From Aggregatibacter aphrophilus ATCC 33389 (GTDB taxonomy: Bacteria; Pseudomonadota; Gammaproteobacteria; Enterobacterales; Pasteurellaceae): a stretch of DNA of 64,000 nucleotides. Location of the stretch: the NCBI RefSeq assembly GCF_900636915.1, contig NZ_LR134327.1, forward strand, positions 62,001-126,000, given 5' to 3'. This document shows, one piece after another, positions 27,250 to 37,272 of the stretch. The notes beneath the pieces are model-generated. The model saw nothing but the letters and a program-made list of their open reading frames with translations, did no database searches and was not told where the DNA came from. Every line of letters starts with the position of its first letter. Positions within the stretch are counted from its first letter, which is position 1. The position numbers were made by a program, and so were the translations under genes.

Positions 27250-28629
27250 ATGTTTGAAAATTTATCCGATCGCCTAGCCAAAACGTTACGTAACATCAGC
27301 GGACGTGGGCGTTTAACCGAAGATAACATCAAAGACACCCTACGCGAAGTGCGCATGGCATTACTGGAAGCCGATGTGGCGCTACCGGTCGTGCGTGATT
27401 TCATCAATAAAGTAAAAGAACGCGCTATTGGCGTGGAAGTAAATAAAAGCCTCACGCCGGGACAAGAGTTCGTCAAAATCGTACAAGCCGAATTAGAAGC
27501 GGCGATGGGTGAGGCGAACGAAAGCCTAAATCTTGCGACCCAACCACCTGCCGTGATTTTACTGGCCGGTCTGCAAGGGGCGGGGAAAACCACCAGCGTG
27601 GGTAAACTAGCCAAATTCCTGCGTGAACGTCATAAGAAAAAAGTGCTTGTGGTGTCTGCCGACGTTTATCGCCCTGCAGCGATCAAACAATTAGAAACCC
27701 TTGCCCAAGCGGTTAACGTGGATTTCTTCCCATCCGATGTGAAACAAAACCCGGTGGATATTGCCAAAACGGCATTGGCGGAAGCCAAATTAAAATTCTA
27801 CGACGTGCTTATTGTGGATACCGCCGGTCGTTTACACGTTGACGGTGAAATGATGAATGAAATCAAACAGATTCATGCCGCGTTAAACCCAATTGAAACG
27901 CTATTCACCGTGGATGCCATGACCGGTCAGGATGCGGCGAATACCGCAAAAGCCTTCAATGAAGCATTGCCACTTAGTGGTGTTATTCTTACCAAAGTGG
28001 ACGGTGATGCCCGTGGCGGTGCAGCGTTGTCTATTCGTCAAATCACCGGCAAGCCGATTAAATTCCTCGGGGTCGGTGAAAAAACCGATGCGTTAGAGCC
28101 GTTCCACCCGGATCGCGTAGCATCGCGTATTCTCGGCATGGGCGATGTGCTTTCCTTAATTGAAGATTTAGAGCGTTCCGTTGACCGCGAAAAAGCGGAA
28201 AAAATGGCGCAAAAATTCAAGAAAGGGGACGATTTCACTTTAGAAGATTTCCGTGAACAATTACGCGAAATGAAAAAAATGGGCGGCATGATGTCCATGC
28301 TAGAAAAATTGCCGGGTGCGAAAAATCTGCCGGATCATGTGAAAAATCAGGTAGATGACAAAATGTTCAACAAACTGGAAGCCATCATCAATTCCATGAC
28401 CTTAAAAGAACGCGCTAATCCGGACATCATCAAAGGCTCCCGCCGCCGTCGCATCGCCCTTGGTTCCGGCACGCAGGTGCAAGATGTGAACAAGTTGCTC
28501 AAACAATTTGACGAAATGCAACGCATGATGAAGAAAATGCGTAAAGGCGGCATAGCGAAAATGATGCGCGGCATGCAAGGCTTAATGGGCGGCGGGCTCG
28601 GCGGATTAGGCGGAATGTTTAGACGTTAG
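27250..28629 (+). CDS. ffh: Signal recognition particle protein Ffh
   Basis: Ffh binds 4.5S RNA and delivers ribosomes making membrane proteins to FtsY. The 459-residue protein has the N domain (1-90), the G domain with P-loop GLQGAGKTTS (107-116), DTAGR and TKVDGDARGG. A Met-rich M domain follows from about residue 300 (REMKKMGGMMSMLEK, MQRMMKKMRKGG). It ends with the glycine-rich tail GLMGGGLGGLGGMFRR. A TATAAT at 27193 is a plausible -10. It is monocistronic, followed by a USS-pair terminator. Confidence 0.97.
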   Translation: MFENLSDRLAKTLRNISGRGRLTEDNIKDTLREVRMALLEADVALPVVRDFINKVKERAIGVEVNKSLTPGQEFVKIVQAELEAAMGEANESLNLATQPPAVILLAGLQGAGKTTSVGKLAKFLRERHKKKVLVVSADVYRPAAIKQLETLAQAVNVDFFPSDVKQNPVDIAKTALAEAKLKFYDVLIVDTAGRLHVDGEMMNEIKQIHAALNPIETLFTVDAMTGQDAANTAKAFNEALPLSGVILTKVDGDARGGAALSIRQITGKPIKFLGVGEKTDALEPFHPDRVASRILGMGDVLSLIEDLERSVDREKAEKMAQKFKKGDDFTLEDFREQLREMKKMGGMMSMLEKLPGAKNLPDHVKNQVDDKMFNKLEAIINSMTLKERANPDIIKGSRRRRIALGSGTQVQDVNKLLKQFDEMQRMMKKMRKGGIAKMMRGMQGLMGGGLGGLGGMFRR

Positions 28630-28638
28630 AAAAATAAT

Positions 28639-28680
28639 AAAGTGCGGTTAAAAACGAAGGAATTTTTAACCGCACTTTTA
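28639..28680 (+). terminator. USS-pair terminator after ffh
   Basis: AAAGTGCGGTTAAAAA (28639-28654) pairs perfectly over 16 bp with 28663-28678, followed by TTA. It lies ten bases after the ffh stop. Confidence 0.85.
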
Positions 28681-28715
28681 CTATCGAAGCCCTTTAACAT
28701 AATGAGGAAAAGCAA

Positions 28716-29417
28716 ATGAAAACGAAAAATCTCTTATTATTAGGTGCTACATTATCACTAACCGCTTGCTCAATGAATGAACTAGGTTTGGGTAATGGTT
28801 CTCCAGATTGGCGCCCTTATAAAGATATTGATCAATCTACTCAATATATCTCTTTTATTAGTACAGAGACTGCATATGAGCAATCTCATCCAAATGAAGC
28901 TCGTGCAGATAGCGTGGGTAGAGCTTATCGAAAAAGCGCTAAAGACCAGGAAGATTTAATTGGGAATCTGTATTATATTTACGATGCTCACGCCAATAAT
29001 ATGGCAATATATTTTGGAACAGAAAACGCTAAAAGTTTAAACCCACACCAAAAAGAAGATATAAAGAAACTTGCAAAAGCGAAAAAAATCGATTTCTATG
29101 AGTTTGGAAAAGGACGACTTGCTCACGCCGAATTTACGGCAAATAAATCCATGTGTGCTGATTTTAATGGCAAAAATGGGGTAAAAGTTAAAATGGCAAG
29201 CAATTATTACCAAGACTATAATAACTATTACACGAGTTTATTAAGCGCCACGATTTCCAAGCATGATATTAAGGATGTGAATTATAAACCTCTAATGACG
29301 GGTAGCCAGTCCTTTATTTCCGAAAGCAACAAGCATGAAGCAAAGCACGGACAACAATTAGGATTAGCTAACTTAAAAGAAAAAGCAACGCTCTTTACTA
29401 ACATTATTTGTCGCTAA
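28716..29417 (+). CDS. Hypothetical lipoprotein, no recognised domain
   Basis: The 233-residue product has a clear lipoprotein signal, MKTKNLLLLGATLSLTAC, with lipobox LTAC, then a hydrophilic region rich in Lys, Asn, Tyr and Ser. I recognise no family. Visible features are a Tyr-rich stretch (SNYYQDYNNYYTSLLSA, about residues 165-181), a central NMAIYFGTENAKSLN, and two further cysteines (one near residue 150 and the penultimate residue). SD GAGGAA precedes the ATG. It sits alone between two USS-pair terminators, an insertion-friendly slot between the conserved ffh and plsB. Its codon use is more AT-rich than ffh, which hints at acquisition. Confidence 0.75.
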   Translation: MKTKNLLLLGATLSLTACSMNELGLGNGSPDWRPYKDIDQSTQYISFISTETAYEQSHPNEARADSVGRAYRKSAKDQEDLIGNLYYIYDAHANNMAIYFGTENAKSLNPHQKEDIKKLAKAKKIDFYEFGKGRLAHAEFTANKSMCADFNGKNGVKVKMASNYYQDYNNYYTSLLSATISKHDIKDVNYKPLMTGSQSFISESNKHEAKHGQQLGLANLKEKATLFTNIICR

Positions 29418-29422
29418 AAAAC

Positions 29423-29473
29423 AAAGTGCGGTCATTTTAAAAAACGTTTTTCAAGATGACCGCACTTTTTATT
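29423..29473. terminator. Bidirectional USS-pair terminator between the lipoprotein gene and plsB
   Basis: AAAGTGCGGTCAT (29423-29435) pairs with ATGACCGCACTTT (29456-29468), followed by TTTAT on plus and TGTTTTTTA on minus. Confidence 0.85.
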
Positions 29474-29476
29474 TAA

Positions 29477-31918
29477 CTAATTCTCGTCGTGTTCATGCTC
29501 TTCCACTTTTGCCACCGCACCATTAATGGTTAGGCAAATTTCGGTGGAAATTAAGTGGGTTAAAATACTGGCCAATTCGTATAGTTTTTCCGTATTGGCT
29601 GTGCCACTTTCATTGAAATAACCTTGTTCTTTTAAGCTATTGGTAAATGCAGAGAAAACTGCTTTATCAAAGAATTCCGGTGCGTTGATACCATGTAACA
29701 CAGACAAACGCTGTGCCACAGACTGACTCTCTTTTTCCAAATTCGCACGGGAAATCAATGGGTTATTTTGCAATAAATTGACGGTAATGTAATAGCGTTG
29801 CAGAATTTCACGCACGCCGGCCGACCAAAGTTGCAACATCCGAATATTCGGCTTGTTGATAGTCAGCATATTTTCACTGTGCTTAATAATGTTTTGACGT
29901 TGAAATTCTTGAATAATATGCTCTACTCGCTCAGCGATTTGCCCCTCTTCATTAAAATGCAGGAATAATTCGCTACGCAAAAACGGATAGATTTTCAACA
30001 CACCATCCAACACTAAATCTTTTTGAATAGCTTCATAATGCAGAACAATGCTTGCCACCAAGGATGGTAACACGAATAGATGCTGAATATTATTGCGGTA
30101 ATAGGTCATCAACACAGCCGAAGAACGTTCTAAACGCACGATTTCACCAAAATTGTCTTTTTCCAATAAGATGCCAACACGATCTAGACTTAATACATGA
30201 TCAAGCATAATTTCCGGTTGTTCCGTCGGGATCACCACATCATCAGAATACGGCACGTTTTGCAAGAATTGTTGATAACTGGCAAGTTGCTCTAATAATT
30301 GTTCACGAGACAACGCACGTTGACGGGAGGATAACAACGCCGTTCCGGTAAGATTCATCGCATTCACTGCTGCCGCTTTATTAATATTCACCATAACTTG
30401 ATGAGACACGGCATCTACAGCCTTATTAAACCATTGCGGACGATCTTCCAAAGGCTCTTTCCATTCCGGGAAATGTTGATTTAAGTAATTACTTAAAATA
30501 ATCGGTTCGCCGAAGTTCACATAACCTTTACCTAAATTGCGTAATTTTTTGATCACGCGCAACACTAAACCGGCGTTTTCTTTTTCTTTTGCCACCCCAC
30601 GCAATTCTTTCGCATAAGTGTCGACTTCTAAAACGTGTTCATAGCCCACATATACAGGCACGACAGAAATCGAACGACTTTGCTGTTGCTGCAACGCCTG
30701 TAACGTCATTGACATCATGCCGGTTTTCGGCGCCAATAAACGACCGGTGCGGGAACGTCCACCTTCAATAAAATATTCCACGGAATAACCACGATGGAAC
30801 AATTCTGCCAAATATTCACGGAAAATCGTGGAATACAGACGATTTCCTTTAAAGGTACGACGAATAAAGAACGCACCACCACGGCGGAACATCCCTCCTA
30901 CCGGCCAGAAATTAAGGTTAATTCCTGCAGCAATATGCGGTGGCACTAGGCCTTGGTGATACAAAACATAGGAAAGTAACAAGTAATCGATATGGCTACG
31001 ATGGCAAGGCACATACACGATTTCGTGACCTTCTAACGCGAGTTTACGCACGCGATCGGCATTTTCCACATTAATCCCTTGATAAAGTTTATTCCATAAC
31101 CAACGTAGAAAACGATCTGCCACGCGTAAACCTTCATAACTCACGTTCGCGGCAATTTCATCCAAAATTTTTTCGGCCTCTTTACGCGCCTTTTCTTTAC
31201 TTATGTTCTTACTTTTTGCCTCATCCTCAATGGCGGCTAAAATGACCGGCAATTGCAACAATTTATTAAACATAGCCTGACGGTTCGGTAAGCGTGGGCC
31301 GGTCGCAGAAATCCGTTGTTTGGCAAAGTGAATTTTAGCAACACGAGCCAATTTCTGTGCGATTTTCTGATCAAAACCATGTTCGCGCGTCATATAACGT
31401 AAAGAAACCGCCTGTGAAAAGCGTACAAAAGTATCCCGCCCAAACCAAAGCGCTGCAGCGGTTTTTTGCAAACCATTTAATAACCGTAAATTCGGCAACT
31501 TGGATTTATCTTCATGCCCCGGTGCACGCCCCCATAAGACGGAAACAGGAATTACTTGCACGTCTAATTCAGGCAAAGTGCGGTGTAATTCTAAATATTT
31601 ATTAAAAACGGCTATGGTTTCCTTCTTGGCGCCTTTCGATTTAAAAAAACGCCGACCTTCATCTAAAAATACGAAACGCGGCAAGATGCTACCATTAATT
31701 TCATTGTCTTCTAAAGGATCAGGTAAACCTACGCTTAAACAGTTTTTACGGAAAATAACGAAGTCGGTTTCGGAGGTGTACGGCAACATATAAACCACAG
31801 GTTGCGTAATATTAAGCTCTAACTCTTCAATAGGATTATGCGGAATCGGATTATTCTTTACTAAAATCGATAATGGTAATTCGAGCAATTTTCGATAAGC
31901 ATTAAGAAAACTAGACAT
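29477..31918 (-). CDS. plsB: Glycerol-3-phosphate 1-O-acyltransferase PlsB
   Basis: PlsB starts phospholipid synthesis by acylating sn-glycerol 3-phosphate with acyl-ACP or acyl-CoA at the inner membrane. The 813-residue protein matches the family's size (E. coli 807). The acyltransferase block [13 protein letters not shown] (HX4D), is near residue 305. It is followed by [13 protein letters not shown] (block II), [11 protein letters not shown] (block III) and [12 protein letters not shown] (block IV). It ends with a His/Glu/Asp-rich tail. It is divergent from lexA; in E. coli plsB and lexA are also near neighbours. Its product feeds the pathway that cdsA (4376-5245) continues. Confidence 0.97.
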   Translation of the reverse strand: MSSFLNAYRKLLELPLSILVKNNPIPHNPIEELELNITQPVVYMLPYTSETDFVIFRKNCLSVGLPDPLEDNEINGSILPRFVFLDEGRRFFKSKGAKKETIAVFNKYLELHRTLPELDVQVIPVSVLWGRAPGHEDKSKLPNLRLLNGLQKTAAALWFGRDTFVRFSQAVSLRYMTREHGFDQKIAQKLARVAKIHFAKQRISATGPRLPNRQAMFNKLLQLPVILAAIEDEAKSKNISKEKARKEAEKILDEIAANVSYEGLRVADRFLRWLWNKLYQGINVENADRVRKLALEGHEIVYVPCHRSHIDYLLLSYVLYHQGLVPPHIAAGINLNFWPVGGMFRRGGAFFIRRTFKGNRLYSTIFREYLAELFHRGYSVEYFIEGGRSRTGRLLAPKTGMMSMTLQALQQQQSRSISVVPVYVGYEHVLEVDTYAKELRGVAKEKENAGLVLRVIKKLRNLGKGYVNFGEPIILSNYLNQHFPEWKEPLEDRPQWFNKAVDAVSHQVMVNINKAAAVNAMNLTGTALLSSRQRALSREQLLEQLASYQQFLQNVPYSDDVVIPTEQPEIMLDHVLSLDRVGILLEKDNFGEIVRLERSSAVLMTYYRNNIQHLFVLPSLVASIVLHYEAIQKDLVLDGVLKIYPFLRSELFLHFNEEGQIAERVEHIIQEFQRQNIIKHSENMLTINKPNIRMLQLWSAGVREILQRYYITVNLLQNNPLISRANLEKESQSVAQRLSVLHGINAPEFFDKAVFSAFTNSLKEQGYFNESGTANTEKLYELASILTHLISTEICLTINGAVAKVEEHEHDEN

Positions 31919-32063
31919 AATAAATTTCCTTGTTATAACGTAATGTCACTGACAGATTGTCAATTTCACGCTAGTTTAGCATAAAAATTTCACCGAATTA
32001 GTGACCTGCGGCACAATTCTAAGATAACGCAATCATTCGCTTTATCTTTCACCCAAGAAAAGA

Positions 32064-32118
32064 TTGCACCCATAGATTTTCTGTATATAATACCAGTTAT
32101 TCATGTATATATTAACAG
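32064..32118 (+). promoter_or_regulatory. lexA promoter with two SOS boxes
   Basis: TTGCAC (32064-32069) and TATAAT (32086-32091) are 16 bases apart. SOS box 1 (32081-32096), CTGTATATAATACCAG, fits CTG-N10-CAG exactly and covers the -10. Box 2 (32103-32118), ATGTATATATTAACAG, departs at the first base. Two operators just ahead of lexA is the classical autoregulatory layout. Confidence 0.88.
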
Positions 32119-32128
32119 GATTGGTATT

Positions 32129-32755
32129 ATGAAACCACTAACAGCCCGCCAGCAAGAAGTCTATGATTTTCTTAAACATCATCTGGAAACTACAGGCATG
32201 CCACCGACACGAGCGGAGATTTCTAAAGAACTGGGTTTTCGCTCTCCTAATGCGGCAGAGGAACACTTGAAAGCCTTAGCTAAAAAAGGCGTAATTGAAA
32301 TTGTTTCCGGTGCATCGCGCGGCATTCGTCTTTTATTGGAAGATAATAATGTAGAAGAAGAACCCGGCTTACCATTAATTGGTCGTGTAGCCGCCGGTGA
32401 ACCGATTTTGGCGGAACAACATATTGAAGGCACTTATCATGTTGATCCTACGATGTTTAAACCACAGGCTGATTTTCTGCTAAAAGTTTATGGTCAATCC
32501 ATGAAAGACATCGGTATTTTAGATGGCGACTTATTGGCAGTGCATAGCACCAAAGACGTGCGTAACGGTCAGGTTGTGGTCGCCCGCATTGAAGATGAAG
32601 TGACGGTAAAACGCTTGGAACGCAAGGGTTCAATAATTTACTTACACGCCGAAAACGAAGAATTTGCACCAATTGTAGTGGATTTGACCCAACGTCCGCA
32701 TTTTGAAATTGAGGGCATCGCAGTAGGCATTATTCGTAATAATGCTTGGATGTAA
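32129..32755 (+). CDS. lexA: SOS repressor LexA
   Basis: LexA represses SOS genes and cleaves itself when RecA filaments form. The 208-residue product has an N-terminal winged helix-turn-helix ([15 protein letters not shown] to GIRLLL, residues 1-70). The cleavage bond is Ala89-Gly90 (RVAAGEP), and the S24-type catalytic dyad is Ser124 (YGQSMKD) and Lys161 (VTVKRLE). Length and spacing match E. coli LexA (Ser119, Lys156). The ATG at 32129 follows AGGA. Two operators upstream indicate autorepression. Confidence 0.97.
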   Translation: MKPLTARQQEVYDFLKHHLETTGMPPTRAEISKELGFRSPNAAEEHLKALAKKGVIEIVSGASRGIRLLLEDNNVEEEPGLPLIGRVAAGEPILAEQHIEGTYHVDPTMFKPQADFLLKVYGQSMKDIGILDGDLLAVHSTKDVRNGQVVVARIEDEVTVKRLERKGSIIYLHAENEEFAPIVVDLTQRPHFEIEGIAVGIIRNNAWM

Positions 32756-32784
32756 AAACACTAAAAAAAATGACCGCACTTTTA

Positions 32785-32812
32785 TTGCAAAAGCCCTGAT
32801 TCAGTGTATAAT
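32785..32812 (+). promoter_or_regulatory. Promoter of the rpsF operon
   Basis: TTGCAA (32785-32790) and a perfect TATAAT (32807-32812) are separated by 16 bases, followed by a GC-rich start region (TTTGCGCCC) typical of ribosomal promoters. Confidence 0.7.
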
Positions 32813-32821
32813 TTGCGCCCT

Positions 32822-32867
32822 CAGTCACGTCCGAATTAGTTCCTTGCTTCCACAAGATTGGTGACTG
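32822..32867 (+). promoter_or_regulatory. S6:S18 autoregulatory leader motif
   Basis: CAGTCAC (32822-32828) pairs with GTGACTG (32861-32867). Just inside the stem is a CCG trinucleotide (32831-32833), and there is a second small stem, CTTG/CAAG (32843-32846 and 32853-32856). This agrees with the published rpsF leader motif in which an S6:S18 complex binds its own mRNA through a conserved CCG. It lies in the 5' UTR, 41 bases before rpsF, in an operon that encodes both S6 and S18. Confidence 0.65.
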
Positions 32868-32907
32868 GTCTTAACGTTGGAGGCTGATTAACCCGTAAGG
32901 AGCAGTA

Positions 32908-33285
32908 ATGCGTCACTACGAAATCGTGTTTATGGTCCACCCGGATCAAAGCGAGCAAGTACCAGGGATGATTGAACGTTATACCGGTTCTGTAAAAGAA
33001 GCCGGCGGTCAAATTCATCGCCTAGAAGATTGGGGTCGCCGTCAATTAGCATACCCAATTAACAAATTACATAAAGCACACTATGTGCTTATGAATGTAG
33101 AAGCGCCTCAACAAGTAATCGACGAGCTAGAAACGACTTTCCGTTATAACGATGCTGTATTGCGCAGCCTTGTTATTCACACTAAGCACGCCGTAACCGA
33201 AGCGTCCCCAATGGTTAAAGCAAAAGACGATCGTAAAGCTTTAACTGAAGTTGAATCCAACGATTTTGAGGATGCTGAAGAGTAA
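32908..33285 (+). CDS. rpsF: 30S ribosomal protein S6
   Basis: S6 binds the 30S platform as a pair with S18. The 125-residue product begins [25 protein letters not shown]. It contains [24 protein letters not shown] and [13 protein letters not shown], both diagnostic, and ends in an acidic tail ([10 protein letters not shown]). It opens the rpsF-priB-rpsR-rplI operon and is preceded by AAGGAG. The upstream leader probably mediates feedback by S6:S18. Confidence 0.97.
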   Translation: MRHYEIVFMVHPDQSEQVPGMIERYTGSVKEAGGQIHRLEDWGRRQLAYPINKLHKAHYVLMNVEAPQQVIDELETTFRYNDAVLRSLVIHTKHAVTEASPMVKAKDDRKALTEVESNDFEDAEE

Positions 33286-33598
33286 TTTGAATATTGATAA
33301 TCGTTTATCCATTATTGGTGTTGTCGCCAATAACCCTAAACGACGCAAAAGCCCGAACGGAATCGAACATTGCCAATTTTTATTGGAACATCGTTCAACC
33401 AAGCAAGAAGCAAATTTAACGCGACAAGCGTGGTGTAAAATTCCCGTTCAAATCAGTGGCAATCAATTAGTAGAAAAAACTCAAGGCATTACGGTCGGCA
33501 GTAAAATATTAATTCAAGGTTTTTTAACCACACACCAACTCAATAATGGGTTGACGCAATTAGTGTTACATGCCGAGCAAATCGAATTTATAGATTAG
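33272..33598 (+). CDS. priB: Primosomal replication protein N (PriB)
   Basis: PriB is a single-stranded-DNA-binding OB-fold protein that helps PriA restart stalled forks. The sequence has the family pattern: [33 protein letters not shown], then [14 protein letters not shown], and the end [16 protein letters not shown]. The start is uncertain. The ATG at 33272 gives 108 residues ([11 protein letters not shown]) and overlaps rpsF by 14 bases, as I recall for H. influenzae PriB. A TTG at 33287 gives 103 residues and has GAAGAG just upstream. Location between rpsF and rpsR is conserved in gammaproteobacteria. Confidence 0.9.
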   Translation: MLKSNLNIDNRLSIIGVVANNPKRRKSPNGIEHCQFLLEHRSTKQEANLTRQAWCKIPVQISGNQLVEKTQGITVGSKILIQGFLTTHQLNNGLTQLVLHAEQIEFID

Positions 33599-33841
<243 letters not shown>

Positions 33842-33856
33842 GAAGGGGAAGGTCAA

Positions 33857-34306
33857 ATGCAAGTAATTCTTTTAGATAAAATTGCACACTTAGGTAAAGT
33901 GGGCGATCAAGTAAATGTTAAATCCGGTTTCGCGCGTAACTACTTAATCCCACAAGGTAAAGCAGTTATGGCAACTAAAGCTAACATTGAACATTTTGAA
34001 GCACGTCGTGCAGAATTAGAAGAGAAAGCAGCTCAAGCATTAGCCGCCGCTGCTGACCGCGCAGCACGTTTAGAAGCATTAGGTTCTGTTACTATCGCGG
34101 CTAAAGCAGGTGATGAAGGTCGTCTATTCGGCTCTATCGGTACTCGTGACATCGCTGAAGCAATCACAGCTAAAGGTGTTGAAGTAGCGAAAAGTGAAGT
34201 GCGTTTACCAAACGGTTTAATCCGTACTCTTGGTGAACATGAAGTGACTTTCCAATTCCACGGTGAAGTCTTCTCTCACTTAAACGTTGTTATCGTTGCT
34301 GAATAA
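33857..34306 (+). CDS. rplI: 50S ribosomal protein L9
   Basis: L9 is the elongated protein reaching from the base of the L1 stalk. The 149-residue product begins [40 protein letters not shown], the N-terminal RNA-binding domain. A long Glu/Ala-rich connecting helix (about 40-75) and a C-terminal domain with [16 protein letters not shown] follow. It is last in the rpsF operon and is followed by a clean intrinsic terminator. Confidence 0.98.
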   Translation: MQVILLDKIAHLGKVGDQVNVKSGFARNYLIPQGKAVMATKANIEHFEARRAELEEKAAQALAAAADRAARLEALGSVTIAAKAGDEGRLFGSIGTRDIAEAITAKGVEVAKSEVRLPNGLIRTLGEHEVTFQFHGEVFSHLNVVIVAE

Positions 34307-34320
34307 TTTACGTATACAAA

Positions 34321-34350
34321 AAACCCGGTTTCATTACCGGGTTTTTTTAT
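34321..34350 (+). terminator. Terminator of the rpsF-rplI operon
   Basis: AAACCCGGT (34321-34329) pairs with ACCGGGTTT (34336-34344) across a 6-nt loop, followed by TTTTA. Confidence 0.92.
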
Positions 34351-34467
34351 TGTTCTTTTATAGCACGTAAAGTGCGGTCATAAAAAATAACGTTTTTAAG
34401 CTATAAAAATTATTGCCCCAGTTCTGTTATTACTCTCCCATATCACTTTCATTCTATTTTCTTCGTA

Positions 34468-34531
34468 AATTACGATCCCGATCGCAAAATTTGCTTTCAT
34501 CAATATTCATCACTCGCTATTTGCCTATAAT
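34468..34531 (+). promoter_or_regulatory. CRP-S (competence regulatory) site and -10 of dprA
   Basis: Positions 34468-34489 fit the Sxy-dependent CRP-S consensus (TTTTGCGATC-NN-GATCGCAAAA): the right half is exact and the left half reads AATTACGATC. A TATAAT (34526-34531) follows, putting the site about 60 bases upstream of the start, the usual class I distance. No good -35 is seen, in keeping with an activator-dependent promoter. Confidence 0.8.
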
Positions 34532-34560
34532 CCCGCGTTTTGAACAAGAGCGAGAAAACC

Positions 34561-35676
34561 ATGAATAATCATCCGGAACTTTTATTACGTCTATTGCAAA
34601 TTCCCAAACTGGGACCAACCACAATTCATAAAATCCTGGCTCAAGTAAATTTAACGGAATTGCAAAATTACGACGCCGTTGCTTTTCGTCAAATGGGATG
34701 GAATGCTCAACAAATACAGGCCTGGTTTCACCCTGAAATGCGTTATATCGAGCCGGCATTGTTATGGGGTGAAAAAGAAGGCAACATAATCCTGGATTAT
34801 TTCCACCCGAGCTATCCTGAACTACTCAAACAAATCGAAAGTGCGCCGCCTGTGTTATTTGTAAAAGGAAACTGTTCGGCACTATCACAACAACAAATTG
34901 CCATTGTCGGCAGTCGCCAATGTTCTAACTATGGAGAATACTGGGCAAAATATTTTGCCACCGAACTGACTACCAATGGCTTTATTATCACCAGTGGCTT
35001 AGCATTAGGCATTGACGGATTTTGTCATCAAGCAGCCGTAGATTTAAACCAACCGACTATTGCGGTTTTAGGTAGCGGATTAGAAGAAATTTACCCCACC
35101 AAACACCGCAAGCTGGCACAAGAAATTATCGCCAACAATGGCGCATTAGTTTCTGAATTCTTCCCATTGCAACCACCGGTGGCAGAAAACTTTCCACGTC
35201 GCAACCGCATTATTAGCGGCTTATCTTTAGCCACGTTAATTATTGAAGCAACGGAACAAAGCGGCTCTTTAATTACCGCCCGTTATGCTTTAGAACAAAA
35301 CCGGGAAATTTTTGCCTTGCCGGGGAATATTCAAAGTCAATTTAGCCAAGGCTGCCATAAGTTAATAAAACAAGGGGCAATGTTGGTCGAAAATATTGAG
35401 GATATTTTGGAAAATTTATCACCATCTCCGATATGGAAAAAACGTCCGCAAAACTTACCGCACTTTACCTCCCGAACAACAACCCACACGCAGTTGCCGG
35501 AACTGGTTACGCCATCCTATCCGCAACTTTACGACACAATTGGCTATAGTCCCATTAGCATTGATAATTTAGTGGCGAAGCTGGGGTTATCGGTAGATCA
35601 GCTTCTCACCCAATTATTAGAATTGGAATTGCAGGATTTAATTATCAGTGAGAATGGATTGTATCGACGATCTTAA
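34561..35676 (+). CDS. dprA: DNA processing protein DprA
   Basis: DprA receives incoming single-stranded DNA during natural transformation and loads RecA. The 371-residue protein has an N-terminal helix-hairpin region ([12 protein letters not shown]). It then has a Rossmann-like core (about 105-290) with [55 protein letters not shown] and [16 protein letters not shown]-terminal winged-helix-like domain (about 310-371) completes it. The ATG at 34561 gives the length known for H. influenzae (373). A CRP-S site upstream places it in the competence regulon, in keeping with the uptake signals throughout this window. Confidence 0.96.
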   Translation: MNNHPELLLRLLQIPKLGPTTIHKILAQVNLTELQNYDAVAFRQMGWNAQQIQAWFHPEMRYIEPALLWGEKEGNIILDYFHPSYPELLKQIESAPPVLFVKGNCSALSQQQIAIVGSRQCSNYGEYWAKYFATELTTNGFIITSGLALGIDGFCHQAAVDLNQPTIAVLGSGLEEIYPTKHRKLAQEIIANNGALVSEFFPLQPPVAENFPRRNRIISGLSLATLIIEATEQSGSLITARYALEQNREIFALPGNIQSQFSQGCHKLIKQGAMLVENIEDILENLSPSPIWKKRPQNLPHFTSRTTTHTQLPELVTPSYPQLYDTIGYSPISIDNLVAKLGLSVDQLLTQLLELELQDLIISENGLYRRS

Positions 35677-35776
35677 TTTCAGTTATCACACCCTCTCCCG
35701 TTGATAAACAAATACCATTCCATAATGAGATCTAATATATTCCTCTAAGAAATAATAAGCCTTCATTTCCTTTAAA

Positions 35777-35810
35777 TAAAAAATGCGCTTAATTCTAAGC
35801 GCATTTTGGG
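35777..35810. terminator. Terminator hairpin in the dprA-rpsL gap
   Basis: AAATGCGCTTA (35781-35791) pairs with TAAGCGCATTT (35796-35806), 11 bp with a 4-nt loop. The minus strand is followed by TTTATTT and the plus strand by TGGGG, so it works best on the minus strand, downstream of the remnant at 35822. Confidence 0.7.
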
Positions 35811-35821
35811 GTTTCAATAGG

Positions 35822-35947
35822 TTATTTATATTCTACTACCACATCGCCTTCGGTAATTGCATCACCGTAAATTGGCTGTAAGGTTTTTTCGTAGGCTTGT
35901 TTTAATCGTTCGATAGTTGAGGAGTTTACGCCGATTCCCTCTTGCTA
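35822..35947 (-). pseudogene. Possible 3' remnant of a lost gene
   Basis: On the minus strand about 40 codons are open to a TAA (35822-35824). They encode a plausible C-terminus containing STIERLKQAYEKTLQPIYG and ending EGDVVVEYK, followed by a terminator hairpin. Reading upstream, a TAG (35945-35947) closes the frame and there is no start codon or SD. Codon choice looks protein-like. I do not recognise the family. The rest of the 484-base gap between dprA and rpsL holds one uptake signal, the str promoter and no other gene. Confidence 0.45.
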
Positions 35948-36056
35948 TCCTTATCATTGTAGCAGTTAAACCTAGGACCAAAAGTGCGGTCGGTTTTTAC
36001 CATGTTTTTTTGGCTTTTATTTATATGCAATAACGAGATTGCGACATTAGAATAAG

Positions 36057-36085
36057 TTGACAGAACACGGTTTGAAGATTAAAAT
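36057..36085 (+). promoter_or_regulatory. Promoter of the str operon
   Basis: A perfect TTGACA (36057-36062) and TAAAAT (36080-36085) are 17 bases apart. About 70 bases of leader precede rpsL, whose SD is CTGGAG. Confidence 0.75.
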
Positions 36086-36145
36086 CTGCGGTCTGTTCTT
36101 GTATGGACAGATTTGTAAAACAACATTTTTTAATGAATTTATTAA

Positions 36146-36535
<390 letters not shown>

Positions 36536-36621
36536 TGGATCTCCGTTAAGTAAGGCCAAACGTCTAAATTAGTAAAACTTATTTAAATCACAAACTCCAG
36601 TATCTAATTAGCCCCTTGTAA

Positions 36622-37158
<537 letters not shown>

Positions 37159-37272
37159 TATTCGGTTAGTATTTACGTTTTTGGGCTTCATCTCATTTCT
37201 ATGCGGTGAAGCCTCATTCATATATAAAATTTCGTATTTAATTTTAAATAAGAAATCGTCAAGGAAATAATA

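Noticed and set aside
35940..36050. A short frame starting ATGATAAGGATAGC on the minus strand
   Set aside because: It is only about 30 codons, overlaps the remnant in another frame and has no family resemblance.
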